A stretch of DNA of 64,000 bases from Gordonia sp. 'Campus' (GTDB lineage: Bacteria; Actinomycetota; Actinomycetes; Mycobacteriales; Mycobacteriaceae). Below the pieces are notes generated by a model. That model searched no databases. It worked only from the letters and a program-made list of their open reading frames with translations, and was not told the origin of the DNA. Shown here one piece after another: positions 16,916-25,225 of this stretch. The stretch is taken from NCBI RefSeq assembly GCF_022206305.1, contig NZ_JAKOIW010000007.1, forward strand, positions 124,001-188,000, written 5' to 3'. The stretch's first letter is position 1. The number at the start of each line of letters is the position of its first letter. The position numbers and the translations under genes were made by a program.

Positions 16916-18544
16916 TCAGGCTGCCGACCTCTGGTCGTCGGGGCCCGGGGCGGGATCGGGTATTCGGTTGGGCAGGTGTCGGGAGAAGAGCAGCGCCAGC
17001 ACGAGTAGGGCGAACACGACGAACAGCGCCTGCTGGAGCGCCGTGATCTGCGCGTCGGAGTAGGCCTGGGACACGGCTTGCGCGGCATCCGGTGTCCCGC
17101 CGGCGTCGAGGACGAGGGTGCGTGCCTGCTCGCCGGAGACGATGGGTACTCCGGCGTCGTCCACCGACGCCGTGACCTGTTGTCGCTCTGCGGGTGTCAG
17201 GCTCTCGGTGTCGCCGACCGCGGACACGAATCCCGAAGACAGCAACAGGATGAACACCGATCCGGCGACGGCGGTGCCGAACGACGAACCGAGGTTCTGG
17301 AAGGTGCCCTGGAGTCCGCCGACCTCGGAGGTGTCCTTCTCCTCGACCGCCGACATGTTGACGTTGCCCAACTGGGAGGCGAGAAGACCGAAGCCCGAAC
17401 CGATCACGAACATACCCGCGGCGAAGGCCGCGCTGCGGAGGTCGGTGCCGACCGAGGCGATGACGAGAAGTGTGCCCACCGCCATGGTGATCTGTCCGCC
17501 GCGGGCGATGAAACGCGCGGATCGTCGTGCCGTCAGCCAGGATCCGAGTACGGAGAACAGCACGAGACCCACCGACAGCGGGAGGATCTTCACGCCGGTC
17601 TGCAGTGCGTCGCGACCGAGCATCGTCTGCAGGTACACCGGAACGACGAAGAACAGTGCGGCGATGGCGAAGTACTGGGCGAGGAAACCGCCGAGTCCGC
17701 TTCGCAGCGCGGGGATCCGGAACAACTGCACGCGCAACAGGGGTTTCCGTCCGGATGCTGCGAGGGTCCGCTGACGCAGGACGAACAACCACAGCACGAT
17801 CACGCCGGCGAGGAGCAGATAGGCGACCGGCGAGACGCCGAGCGGTGCGATCTCGTTGCCGTCGATCTCCGGCGGGTGCTGCGGTGCGAGCCACCCCCAG
17901 GTCTTTGACTGCAGCACACCGTAGACGATCAGCGACAAGCCGCCGGCGGATGCCGCGACGCTCAGCAGGTCGATGCGGACGCTCCTGTCCCGCGGCACAT
18001 CTCGGATCAGCTTCGCGGCGAACAGGACCGCGATCATCACCACCGTCTCGGCGACGAAGACGTAGCGCCAGGAGAGGTAGGTGGTCATCACGCCACCCAG
18101 TAGCGGGCCCACCGCCGCGGCGAGCCCGGTCACCGCGCCCAGGATGGAGAACGCGGTGACCCGTGCCTTGCCGGTGTAGTTGATCGCGGCAAGAGAAGCG
18201 ATGGCCGGGATGACGAGGACCGCTCCGAGGCCCTCCACCAGCGACCAGCCGATGAGCAGCACGGTCAGGTTGGGGCTCAGTGAGGTGGTGAGCGAACCGA
18301 TTCCGTAGATGACGGCACCGATCTTGAATGCCCGGGCGCGGCCCATGAGGTCGCCGAGCTTGCCGCCGGTCAGCATGAACGCCGCCATCGTCAGGGCGTA
18401 GAAGGTGATGGCTGCCTGCATGCCGGTGATGGATGTGCCCAGGTCGGCGGCCACGACCGAGATCGACACGTTCATGACGGTGCTGTCGAGCACCATGACG
18501 AATTGCGACACCGCGAGAATCGCGATCACCGACCATGAGCGCAT
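16916..18544 (-). CDS. MFS transporter, DHA2 family (EmrB/QacA type)
   Basis: 542 residues and 14 predicted membrane spans. The signature FVMVLDSTVMNVSISVVAADL in span 1 (motif D1), GGKLGDLMGRAR in the loop after span 2 (motif A), and GAVTGLAAAVGPLLGG in span 5 (motif C, the antiporter motif) place it among proton-driven multidrug-type exporters. A periplasmic loop of about 65 residues precedes the last span. Directly upstream on the same strand, 54 bases away, is the TetR-type gene next to lcp, so the transporter may be co-transcribed with and controlled by that repressor. Whether it exports a toxic compound or a rubber-degradation metabolite is unknown. A same-strand overlapping Arg-rich frame of 548 residues is a shadow. 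Confidence 0.92.
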   Translation of the reverse strand: MRSWSVIAILAVSQFVMVLDSTVMNVSISVVAADLGTSITGMQAAITFYALTMAAFMLTGGKLGDLMGRARAFKIGAVIYGIGSLTTSLSPNLTVLLIGWSLVEGLGAVLVIPAIASLAAINYTGKARVTAFSILGAVTGLAAAVGPLLGGVMTTYLSWRYVFVAETVVMIAVLFAAKLIRDVPRDRSVRIDLLSVAASAGGLSLIVYGVLQSKTWGWLAPQHPPEIDGNEIAPLGVSPVAYLLLAGVIVLWLFVLRQRTLAASGRKPLLRVQLFRIPALRSGLGGFLAQYFAIAALFFVVPVYLQTMLGRDALQTGVKILPLSVGLVLFSVLGSWLTARRSARFIARGGQITMAVGTLLVIASVGTDLRSAAFAAGMFVIGSGFGLLASQLGNVNMSAVEEKDTSEVGGLQGTFQNLGSSFGTAVAGSVFILLLSSGFVSAVGDTESLTPAERQQVTASVDDAGVPIVSGEQARTLVLDAGGTPDAAQAVSQAYSDAQITALQQALFVVFALLVLALLFSRHLPNRIPDPAPGPDDQRSAA

Positions 18545-18598
18545 CGCTGCCTCCCTGGGGCGTGGCGGGACGCTGGTGATCTTTGCAGGTCGGCGCCG

Positions 18599-19264
18599 TC
18601 AGCGCGGCGGATTCAGCATGGGCACCAGGAATTGGCGCGCCACCCGGGCGAGCTGGGCGTCATCGGTGATGTCGACGACCCGGCTGGGCACGGTGAGGAA
18701 CGACGCCGAGACGCGCACCATCATCTCGGCGACCAGCTCGACGTCGAGGAGGTCGGAGATGTTGCCCGCCAACTGTTCTCGGCGCAACTGCGCCGCCACG
18801 AAATGCTGGACCATCGCCAGGAGCATGCCGTCGCCGCCGATCATCGACTCGATGAGCATGCTGGGCTCGGCATCGTTGATCTCGCCGATCAGGGGGTTGC
18901 TCGAGATGGCTCGCAGGGAGCCGACGAAGCCGAAGACGACGCGGTCGGCGACACTGTCGGCCCGGGGGATCTCCGCGCGGAAGCGGTCGAAGTACCGCCG
19001 GAACTCGCGCAGGACCACCTGGTCGACGAGCGCGTCCTTGGTGGCGAACTTGCGATAGAGCGTCACGCGCGTGACCCCGGCGCTCTTGGCGACCTTCTCC
19101 ATCGGGGTGCGCTGCACACCGAGGCGGCAGAACAACTCGAACGCCGCGTCGAGAAGCCGTTCGGCAGTGGGGTCGGTGGCCTCCTCGGACGGGGTCGAGG
19201 ACTCGAGGAACGCACGCGCGAGAAGTGAACTCGACAGCGACGCGCCGGTCGGTTGCGTGGTCAC
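18599..19264 (-). CDS. lcpR: TetR-family regulator, likely regulator of lcp (LcpR-like)
   Basis: 221 residues. The helix-turn-helix is at about 45-75, with RTPMEKVAKSAGVTRVTLYRKFATKDAL; the rest is a ligand-binding helical domain without recognisable ligand residues. GTG start at 19264 with a GGGGG tract 8-12 bases upstream. It is divergent from the latex clearing protein gene across 152 bp and upstream of an MFS exporter gene. In Gordonia polyisoprenivorans VH2 a TetR repressor (LcpR) encoded beside lcp controls rubber oxygenase expression; the same role is inferred from position. It could equally or also control the exporter. Confidence 0.8.
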   Translation of the reverse strand: MTTQPTGASLSSSLLARAFLESSTPSEEATDPTAERLLDAAFELFCRLGVQRTPMEKVAKSAGVTRVTLYRKFATKDALVDQVVLREFRRYFDRFRAEIPRADSVADRVVFGFVGSLRAISSNPLIGEINDAEPSMLIESMIGGDGMLLAMVQHFVAAQLRREQLAGNISDLLDVELVAEMMVRVSASFLTVPSRVVDITDDAQLARVARQFLVPMLNPPR

Positions 19265-19342
19265 CTGGTCACCCCCTTCCCATCACATGATGACGTCGCG
19301 AGCTTCCATGATCGCAAAGTTGTCGGTTCCCGTGTGTCGTGG

Positions 19343-19398
19343 ACCACCAAGTGGTATTGATGATACAAGGATACGTTGTTTGTCACATTGATACATGG
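19343..19398. promoter_or_regulatory. lcpR-lcp intergenic repeats, putative operator
   Basis: The divergent intergenic region (19265-19416) holds the palindrome ACCAC-CAA-GTGGT at 19343-19355 and a direct repeat, TGATACAAGG at 19361-19370 and TGATACATGG at 19389-19398, 28 bases apart. By eye this short A+T-rich stretch contrasts with its neighbours. I infer TetR binding here; the exact sequence bound by LcpR is not known to me. Confidence 0.45.
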
Positions 19399-19416
19399 AA
19401 GTGATGGGACGGGGTC

Positions 19417-20640
19417 ATGGAAGATCTGAACAGACGGAAACTCTTGCGCGCCGGTGGTGCCGTCGGTGCGGCCGGTGCGGTCGCGGCGGTGGCGCAGTCG
19501 ACACCGTGGACGTGGTCGCCGGCCAACTCGGTGCCCGGGCGGGGCCGCGGTGGGGACCCGCGCCAGCAGTTCGACGACGAGGCCGATCCGGTGATCGCCA
19601 AGGTGATCGACAGCGGGCAGGCACCCAAGGTCAACAAGTTGCTGCGTACGTGGCATCGGAACGCCCAACCACTGCCCGCCGGCCTGCCCTCCGAACTCCG
19701 TGACTTCATGGAGTACGCACGGCAACTGCCGTCGTGGACCGACCAGGACAAACTGGCGTCCGCGGTCAAATTCAACCAGAAGCGCGGCACTTACCTCGGT
19801 GTTCTCTACGGCTTCGCCAGCGGCATGATGAGCACCGTCATCCCGCGCGAGGCACGCGCGGTGTACTACTCCAAGGGTGGCTGGGACCTCAAGGATCGCA
19901 TCACCAAGACCGCCAAGCTCGGCTACGACATCGGCTCGCTGAATGCCTACCAGCCCGGTGGCGAGATGGTCGTGACCTGTGTCAAGACCCGAATGGCCCA
20001 TGCCGGCGTCCGCCACCTTCTACCGCAGTCCCCGCACTGGGTGCACAACGCGACCGAGACGAAGCCGATCAGCCACGCCGACATCATGGTCACCTGGCAC
20101 AGCCTGCCGACGACGGTCATGCGCAACTTCGACAAGTGGAACGTCCCGATCGCGGCCGACGAGTCCGCGGGCTTCCTGCACTCGTGGCAGGTCAGCGCCT
20201 ACATGCTCGGGGTGAAGGACGAGTACATCCCCGCCTCGTGGGCCGCCGCGGATTCACAGGCCAAGCAGGTCCTCGACCCGATCCTCGCGCCGACGCCGGA
20301 GGGGATCAAGCTCGCGGACATGCTGCTCGACCTGGGCATGAACCTCGACCTCACCCTGCTCTCCCGCGGCGTCCTGGGAGCGTTGACGCGCTTCATGCTG
20401 GGTGACCAGGTCGCCGATTGGCTGCGCATCCCGCGCGAGCCGGTGTGGACACCGCTGCTCGAGACCGCGTGGGGTCCGTACGTACAGGTCCGTGAAGGGC
20501 TGCTGAACGTCGGTATGCCGCGCGAGGCGTACTGGTTGTTCGACGAATTCCTCCGCCAGTTCGTGCTGTTCTACATGTCCGAGCTGCGGATGCCGATCAA
20601 CATCGAGATCCCGGTGTTCAACAACCCGCGTTACAAGTAG
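19417..20640 (+). CDS. lcp: Latex clearing protein (rubber oxygenase), secreted via Tat
   Basis: 407 residues. Lcp is a b-type haem dioxygenase that cleaves cis-1,4-polyisoprene endolytically outside the cell. The N-terminus NRRKLLRAGGAVGAAG is a twin-arginine signal, cleaved near residue 27. The DUF2236 core carries every residue known to matter in Streptomyces K30 Lcp at a constant offset of three: Glu145 (E148), Arg161, Lys164 and Thr165 in RITKT (R164, K167, T168), and the haem ligand His195 (H198) in RMAHAGVRHLLP. GFLHSWQVSAYMLGV is a further family block. Length equals Gordonia Lcp1. GGGG five bases before ATG supports the start. It lies divergent from an LcpR-type gene, and the next gene is convergent, so it is a single-gene unit. 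Confidence 0.93.
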   Translation: MEDLNRRKLLRAGGAVGAAGAVAAVAQSTPWTWSPANSVPGRGRGGDPRQQFDDEADPVIAKVIDSGQAPKVNKLLRTWHRNAQPLPAGLPSELRDFMEYARQLPSWTDQDKLASAVKFNQKRGTYLGVLYGFASGMMSTVIPREARAVYYSKGGWDLKDRITKTAKLGYDIGSLNAYQPGGEMVVTCVKTRMAHAGVRHLLPQSPHWVHNATETKPISHADIMVTWHSLPTTVMRNFDKWNVPIAADESAGFLHSWQVSAYMLGVKDEYIPASWAAADSQAKQVLDPILAPTPEGIKLADMLLDLGMNLDLTLLSRGVLGALTRFMLGDQVADWLRIPREPVWTPLLETAWGPYVQVREGLLNVGMPREAYWLFDEFLRQFVLFYMSELRMPINIEIPVFNNPRYK

Positions 20641-20647
20641 CCCACCG

Positions 20648-22042
20648 CTACGGGTGACCCACCTGGTCGGCGGTCACTTTCTCAGCCCCCGCCGACTCCT
20701 CGACTTCGGCCGCCCGGTCCCGCTGTCCCCCTCGCCGCCAGAGCCGCAGGGGGATCCGGGGCCGGGCGGTCAGCCATTTGCTGAACGGTAGGCGGAGCAG
20801 GATGTCCACCAGTGCGAGCGATGCGACGAGCACCACGGTGATCAGGATCAGCGACCGGATGACCGCCGAGTGCGGGAACCAGTCGAAGAGGCCGCCGAGG
20901 AAGCCGAGGCGACCGAGGATGTCCAGGATCAAGGGATGCACGGCGAAGACCCCGAACGCGCGCAGAGTGGCCTGCGAGACCAGCTTCCCGCCGGCCGGAC
21001 GGCCTGCCGCGCGACGGTCGTCCCACACCAGCCCGATCAGCCACAGCAGTGCGAGACCGCCGATGAACCAGGGGAGCGACATCGGGTTCCAGGCGGTGTT
21101 GGCCTGCCACGGCACGTTGCCGGGTGAGGTCGCCAGCAGATAACCCGCGACGGTGAACGCCGCGCACCCCGCCGCGATCAGGACGACGGTGGCCATGTGG
21201 TCCCGGAGCCAGCGGTCCACGCTCTCCCGGTGCTGCGCCGCCAGGACGCCGACCGTGATGAACAATGCGTACATCGGCAGCGTCTTCCACAGGTGCTGGT
21301 AGGCGATGTCCCACGCCTGACCAGACGGTCGCGGCAGGTACTGGTAGGTGACGAACACCGCGAGCTGGAGTGCCAGACCGCCCGACAGCAACAGCCAGGG
21401 CCGGTTGCGCCCGCGCTCGAAGATCCACGAGATGAGCGGGAAGAACAGATAGATCTGCATCGAGATCAGCAGGAAGTACAGCTGGTACTTGCCCTCGCCG
21501 ACGAGCAGGTCATGCGCGAGATGGGGGAGCATCTCGCCGGCCGGCGGGAACGGGTTGTCGGCGATGATGAGGTGGTCGGTGATGGTGTAGATCAGGGTCC
21601 ATGCGAGGTACGGGCCGACCACGAGGCCGAAGCGCCGGCGCCAGAACTGCCACGGCGACATCTCCCGCCCCTGCATGCTGAGCACGAGTACATACAGGGT
21701 CACCGCGACGAATCCGTAGCGGGTCAGGTGACACAGGACGCCCACGAGGTTCGCGCCCCGGATCTCGTCGGCCCCGCCGTTGATGGCGTTGACGCTGTGC
21801 GCCACGACCACGAACGTGAAGAGGACCACGCGGACGAAGTCCGCGGTGTGCGCGCGGCCGCGCGGCTTGGCCGGTCCCGTCGACCGTGCGGGTTTCGACG
21901 GCCCGGCGCTCGGGGTGCCGTCGGCTGCGCCGGTTGCCGATGCCCCGTCGGCGGCGGTGGACGACGATGCCTCGTCGGCGCCGACGGATGACGATGTGTC
22001 GTCAGGCGCGATGGGTGCTGGTCCGGATGCCGCGTGCACCAA
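20648..22042 (-). CDS. Acyltransferase 3 family membrane protein
   Basis: 464 residues. About 65 residues of Ala/Ser/Asp-rich low-complexity cytosolic tail, then some ten membrane spans of the acyltransferase-3 (OafA/YrhL) type. The family's catalytic His is probably that in FVVVAHSVNAIN in the first span; RRRFGLVVGPYLAW and FLLISMQIYLFFPLI are further family blocks. Such enzymes acylate surface sugars or lipids using acyl-CoA on the inner face; the acceptor is unknown. The C-terminus ends in a charged tail. It is convergent with lcp with seven bases between stops. An 8-spaced inverted repeat lies about 100 bases upstream. Confidence 0.85.
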   Translation of the reverse strand: MVHAASGPAPIAPDDTSSSVGADEASSSTAADGASATGAADGTPSAGPSKPARSTGPAKPRGRAHTADFVRVVLFTFVVVAHSVNAINGGADEIRGANLVGVLCHLTRYGFVAVTLYVLVLSMQGREMSPWQFWRRRFGLVVGPYLAWTLIYTITDHLIIADNPFPPAGEMLPHLAHDLLVGEGKYQLYFLLISMQIYLFFPLISWIFERGRNRPWLLLSGGLALQLAVFVTYQYLPRPSGQAWDIAYQHLWKTLPMYALFITVGVLAAQHRESVDRWLRDHMATVVLIAAGCAAFTVAGYLLATSPGNVPWQANTAWNPMSLPWFIGGLALLWLIGLVWDDRRAAGRPAGGKLVSQATLRAFGVFAVHPLILDILGRLGFLGGLFDWFPHSAVIRSLILITVVLVASLALVDILLRLPFSKWLTARPRIPLRLWRRGGQRDRAAEVEESAGAEKVTADQVGHP

Positions 22043-22139
22043 CGAGAAGACCTCCCCGGGCCGTGATGTGGACGTGTGCGCTAGGCAGTCTACGGCTCCA
22101 ATCTGGCAGGAACCTCAACGCCGGGGTGTCCACAGTGGC

Positions 22140-22161
22140 GACAATCACAGTCCGGATTGTC
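22140..22161. promoter_or_regulatory. Inverted repeat upstream of the acyltransferase gene
   Basis: GACAATC-N8-GATTGTC, perfect 7-bp arms, lies between the end of the ATPase regulator gene (22191) and the acyltransferase start (22042), both on the minus strand. It has no T-tract on either side, so an operator is more likely than a terminator. Confidence 0.45.
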
Positions 22162-22190
22162 CGTTTGTGGCAACGTCCGGCACCGCTGAC

Positions 22191-24704
22191 TCAGAGGCCG
22201 TCGGGGAGCTCGCCACGCGCGTGGACTCCGAGCGTGCGAAAACCGTGGGCGACGTGGTTGCGCACGGTGGCGGAGGAGATCCCGAGTTGCGCAGCGATCT
22301 CCCGGGCTGTGAATCGCTGTCGGTACAGGCGGAGGATCTGGCGTTCGCGGGCGGTCAGCCGGGCCATCCGCGGATCGTGGGCCGTGGCCCGGCGCAGGTG
22401 GTCGACGATGCGGGTCCGGACCGGATGTGCCGTGATGCCCGGTCCGCTGGTTGTCGATGCGGGGGCGAGCACCGCCGAGACCACCTCCAGCGGCAGGTCG
22501 TCGGTGATCCCGTGGCGCTCGGCCCGACTCCGGCCGCGTTCCAGCCAGACCGCGGCGTCGGGTTCTCCGCGTCCGACGGCGATCAGAGCGCGCGCGGCGT
22601 CGCCGTGGTGCTCGCCGATCACCGCGGCCGCAGGCATTCGGTCGGCCTCGACGAGTGCGGTGCTCGCCCCCTCGGGGTCTCCCGCCGCGGCGAGGGTGAG
22701 AGCGAGCCAGTGACGGGCGATGCGTTCGTCACTGACATGCCGACTGCGATGCAGCAACTCGACGGCGTGCCCCGCACGGCTCGCCGACTCGGCGAACTCC
22801 GCGTTCCAGAAGGCGAGTTCCGAGCGCAGTGTCGCCAGCCACGCGCGCATCCGCAGGTCGCCGAGCGTCGTGGCCGACCTGGCCGCAGCGATCTCCCGTT
22901 CGGCGCCGACCGGGTCGTCGGAGCGCAGGTGGGCTCGGGCGCGCATCGCGTGCAACTGGGCCGACGACAGGCCCTCGTCGGCAGCCGTCGTCGGGTCGGG
23001 CAGCCGGGCCGTCAGGGAGCGGTCTCCGGTCAGGTCTGCGGCGAGGAACCAGGTCGCCCACGCGGCGCCGCGGACGGCGGGCTCGGTCTGTTGTGACAGC
23101 ACACGCCACGGGGTGTCGGGGTCGGGCCGGCCCGTGTAGGTCCGGATCAGGGCGTCGGCGACCTGTGCCATGGGGTGCGCGTCGACCCCCGGGGCGCGTA
23201 GGCGATCACGCGCCGGCCCCGGTTCGGCGTCCTTGAGGAACACCGAGATCGCGGCCGCAGTGTCGATGGCCGGTGACGGGACCGGCAGGGTGGCCTGGAC
23301 GGCGGCGAGCCGCGCGGCGATCTCGTGCCCCGGCAGGGTGCCCAGGGTCATGGCGTGCGCCCAGACGAACCCCGCTTCGGGGGTCGGTTCGGCGCGCCAC
23401 GCCGCGGCGGCGAACCGTTCGGCGCTGTCCGGGTCGCCGGCCGTCAGGTGGAACGCCCCCGCGGCGAGGAGGTCGGCCACCGCGACCGGACGGTTAGTCC
23501 GCAACCCCCACGACGCCCGCATCACCGGTGTCGTCGCCGTCGCGTACAGACGGTCGGCCACGTGCGACCGGCGGGCCGGGCCGAGGGACTGCTCGGTGGC
23601 CTCGGCGATCAGCGCCGACGCCGCTCGTGCTCCCTCGGTGTCGGTGGCGACGAGTCCGTGGTCCTCCAGCGTCGCGACGGCGTCGAGGACGTCGAGTTCG
23701 TGGGCGGTGCGCCAGTCGAGGGCTCCGGCGAGGACGACGAGGGCGAGCGCGTCCGCGCAGTGCTCCGGCAGTCCGGCGAGGCGACGCCGCACTGTGTCGG
23801 CCACCCCGTGGCCCGCGGCGGCGCCGTCGCGCGCGAGCGCACAGATGAGCTCCGGATTACCATGCGCCGCAGACACTTCAACCGCTCCGACGATGTGCCC
23901 GAGAGCGGCGGAGGCGGCATCGTCCAACGGGCCCAACGCGTGGTGCGCCCATCGGCCGGCCCGGAGTCGGTCCGTGACCGTCCCGGGCGCCTCCCGATCG
24001 GTGGGGGAAGCGGCGAGGATGCGGAGGGGCTCCATCTCGGCGAGTGCCGTCAGGAGGTCGATGATCGCGGGTTCGGCCCGGTGGATGTCGTCGGCGACGA
24101 CCAGCGCGGGCGTCCGGTCGGAGTGGCCGGACCGTCGTCGGAGGGCCGCGACGGGGTCGTCGTCGGTCCCGGCCCGCGCGCGCAGCGCGGCGACGGTGGG
24201 CGGCAGGACCACGATGCGCTGCCACCGGGAGGGCCGAGGCGGCGCAGCGCTGGTACCCACGGCCGAGAACTCGGCGAGCAGGCGCGACTTTCCGATGCCG
24301 AACGGGCCGGTGACCAGGACCGCGTCGTGTGTGTCGAGCAGGCGGGCCACCGAGTGCAGATCGGTGTCGCGACCCAGGAGCGGCGGAGGGACGTGTCCGG
24401 GTCCGTGCAAGCCGGCGAGTCGGTACCCGGACGTGGTGCGCTGCAGGCTGCCGGGCGGCAGTTTGTCCCGCAACCGGCTGAGGACCGTTCGTAGCGCCGC
24501 GTCCGGGTGGCGGGGCCGCAGCGTCGGCCAGATGCCGGCGACGAGGTCGTCGTCGGAGATGCCGACCTCGCGATGCCGAAGCAAGAGGGCCAGAGCCTGC
24601 CGGACACGCGGACGCAGCGGGATCGGGTGGTGCTCGGCATCGAGCAGGGCCACGACCGGCGTGGTCGTGTACGCCACCGCCCGTCCCGCGTCCGTACCGG
24701 TCAT
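22191..24704 (-). CDS. ATPase transcriptional regulator with OmpR-type N-terminus and LuxR C-terminus
   Basis: 837 residues. An N-terminal winged-helix of the OmpR/SARP type (about 15-100: LRPRVRQALALLLRH, then ALRTVLSRLRDKLP) is followed by a STAND/AAA ATPase with Walker A VTGPFGIGKSR near residue 135 and Walker B ALVVADDIHRAEP near 205, then a long helical Ala-rich region of probable TPR-like repeats. It ends in a LuxR HTH (LTARERQILRLY, then REIAAQLGISSATVRNHV) at about 775-830. LuxR-type large ATPases (LAL) usually have only the C-terminal HTH and SARPs only the N-terminal one; carrying both is unusual. Target genes unknown; the acyltransferase gene lies downstream on the same strand. Confidence 0.85.
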   Translation of the reverse strand: MTGTDAGRAVAYTTTPVVALLDAEHHPIPLRPRVRQALALLLRHREVGISDDDLVAGIWPTLRPRHPDAALRTVLSRLRDKLPPGSLQRTTSGYRLAGLHGPGHVPPPLLGRDTDLHSVARLLDTHDAVLVTGPFGIGKSRLLAEFSAVGTSAAPPRPSRWQRIVVLPPTVAALRARAGTDDDPVAALRRRSGHSDRTPALVVADDIHRAEPAIIDLLTALAEMEPLRILAASPTDREAPGTVTDRLRAGRWAHHALGPLDDAASAALGHIVGAVEVSAAHGNPELICALARDGAAAGHGVADTVRRRLAGLPEHCADALALVVLAGALDWRTAHELDVLDAVATLEDHGLVATDTEGARAASALIAEATEQSLGPARRSHVADRLYATATTPVMRASWGLRTNRPVAVADLLAAGAFHLTAGDPDSAERFAAAAWRAEPTPEAGFVWAHAMTLGTLPGHEIAARLAAVQATLPVPSPAIDTAAAISVFLKDAEPGPARDRLRAPGVDAHPMAQVADALIRTYTGRPDPDTPWRVLSQQTEPAVRGAAWATWFLAADLTGDRSLTARLPDPTTAADEGLSSAQLHAMRARAHLRSDDPVGAEREIAAARSATTLGDLRMRAWLATLRSELAFWNAEFAESASRAGHAVELLHRSRHVSDERIARHWLALTLAAAGDPEGASTALVEADRMPAAAVIGEHHGDAARALIAVGRGEPDAAVWLERGRSRAERHGITDDLPLEVVSAVLAPASTTSGPGITAHPVRTRIVDHLRRATAHDPRMARLTARERQILRLYRQRFTAREIAAQLGISSATVRNHVAHGFRTLGVHARGELPDGL

Positions 24705-24784
24705 CCCGTCATGGTCCTTCTTCGGGTGCAGCGATGTCCGCGTCGTGTTTCCATCGCGGATTTCGGAATGATCAATTGTGCATC

Positions 24785-25036
24785 ATGAGTCGCCGGGCGT
24801 TGTCCTCGACGCTGAAGTGCATGAGGAAGATAGCGATGCTGATGGCATGTGCAGCACTGACCGCGATCTGCTGCATCGTTGCTGCGGGTCTGGCGCTGAC
24901 CTGGAATTCCGATGAAGCCGCACTAGTGGCCGGCGCCGTCTCGGTGGTCGCCGGTGCGGTGTCGTGGGCGTCGGTCCGGCGGGTGCGTGCGGCGAACCGA
25001 CGCCTCGGGACCAACTACACGATCTTCACCATCTGA
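24785..25036 (+). CDS. Small membrane protein, uncertain
   Basis: 83 residues from ATG 24785, which lies 81 bases from the start of the divergent regulator. Two hydrophobic stretches are visible (AMLMACAALTAICCIVAAGLAL and AALVAGAVSVVAGAVSW, given in parts) flanked by Arg, so a two-span membrane protein is plausible. There is no recognised family, no clear ribosome site, and the ATG at MRKIAML (residue 12) is an alternative. It might be a chance frame in this G+C-rich gap. Confidence 0.35.
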   Translation: MSRRALSSTLKCMRKIAMLMACAALTAICCIVAAGLALTWNSDEAALVAGAVSVVAGAVSWASVRRVRAANRRLGTNYTIFTI

Positions 25037-25132
25037 CGCGTTCTCGATGCCGACTCGCGGTGCCGTGGGCATTGTCGTCGGAGACGGTTGCTCAAGTAGA
25101 CTCCCGCTGTCGGTGGCCACGCCCGCCGAGTC

Positions 25133-25208
25133 GCCTTCGTAGCTCAGGGGATAGAGCAACCCTCTCCTAAAGGGTAGGTCGCAGGTTCGAATCCTGCCGA
25201 GGGCACCA
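25133..25208 (+). tRNA. tRNA-Arg (anticodon CCT)
   Basis: A full cloverleaf can be drawn. The acceptor stem pairs GCCTTCG with CGAGGGC (one G-T pair). The D arm is GCTC...GAGC. The anticodon stem ACCCT/AGGGT encloses the loop CTCCTAA with anticodon CCT, which reads AGG. The T arm GCAGG-TTCGAAT-CCTGC is perfect, and ACCA is encoded at the 3' end. Confidence 0.97.
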
Positions 25209-25225
25209 TCGTGTTCGACTCCGGT

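Noticed and set aside
16890-18536. 548-residue frame on the minus strand
   Set aside because: It lies inside the MFS transporter gene in another frame, is very rich in Arg, Gly and His, and matches no family. The transporter frame has clear motifs.
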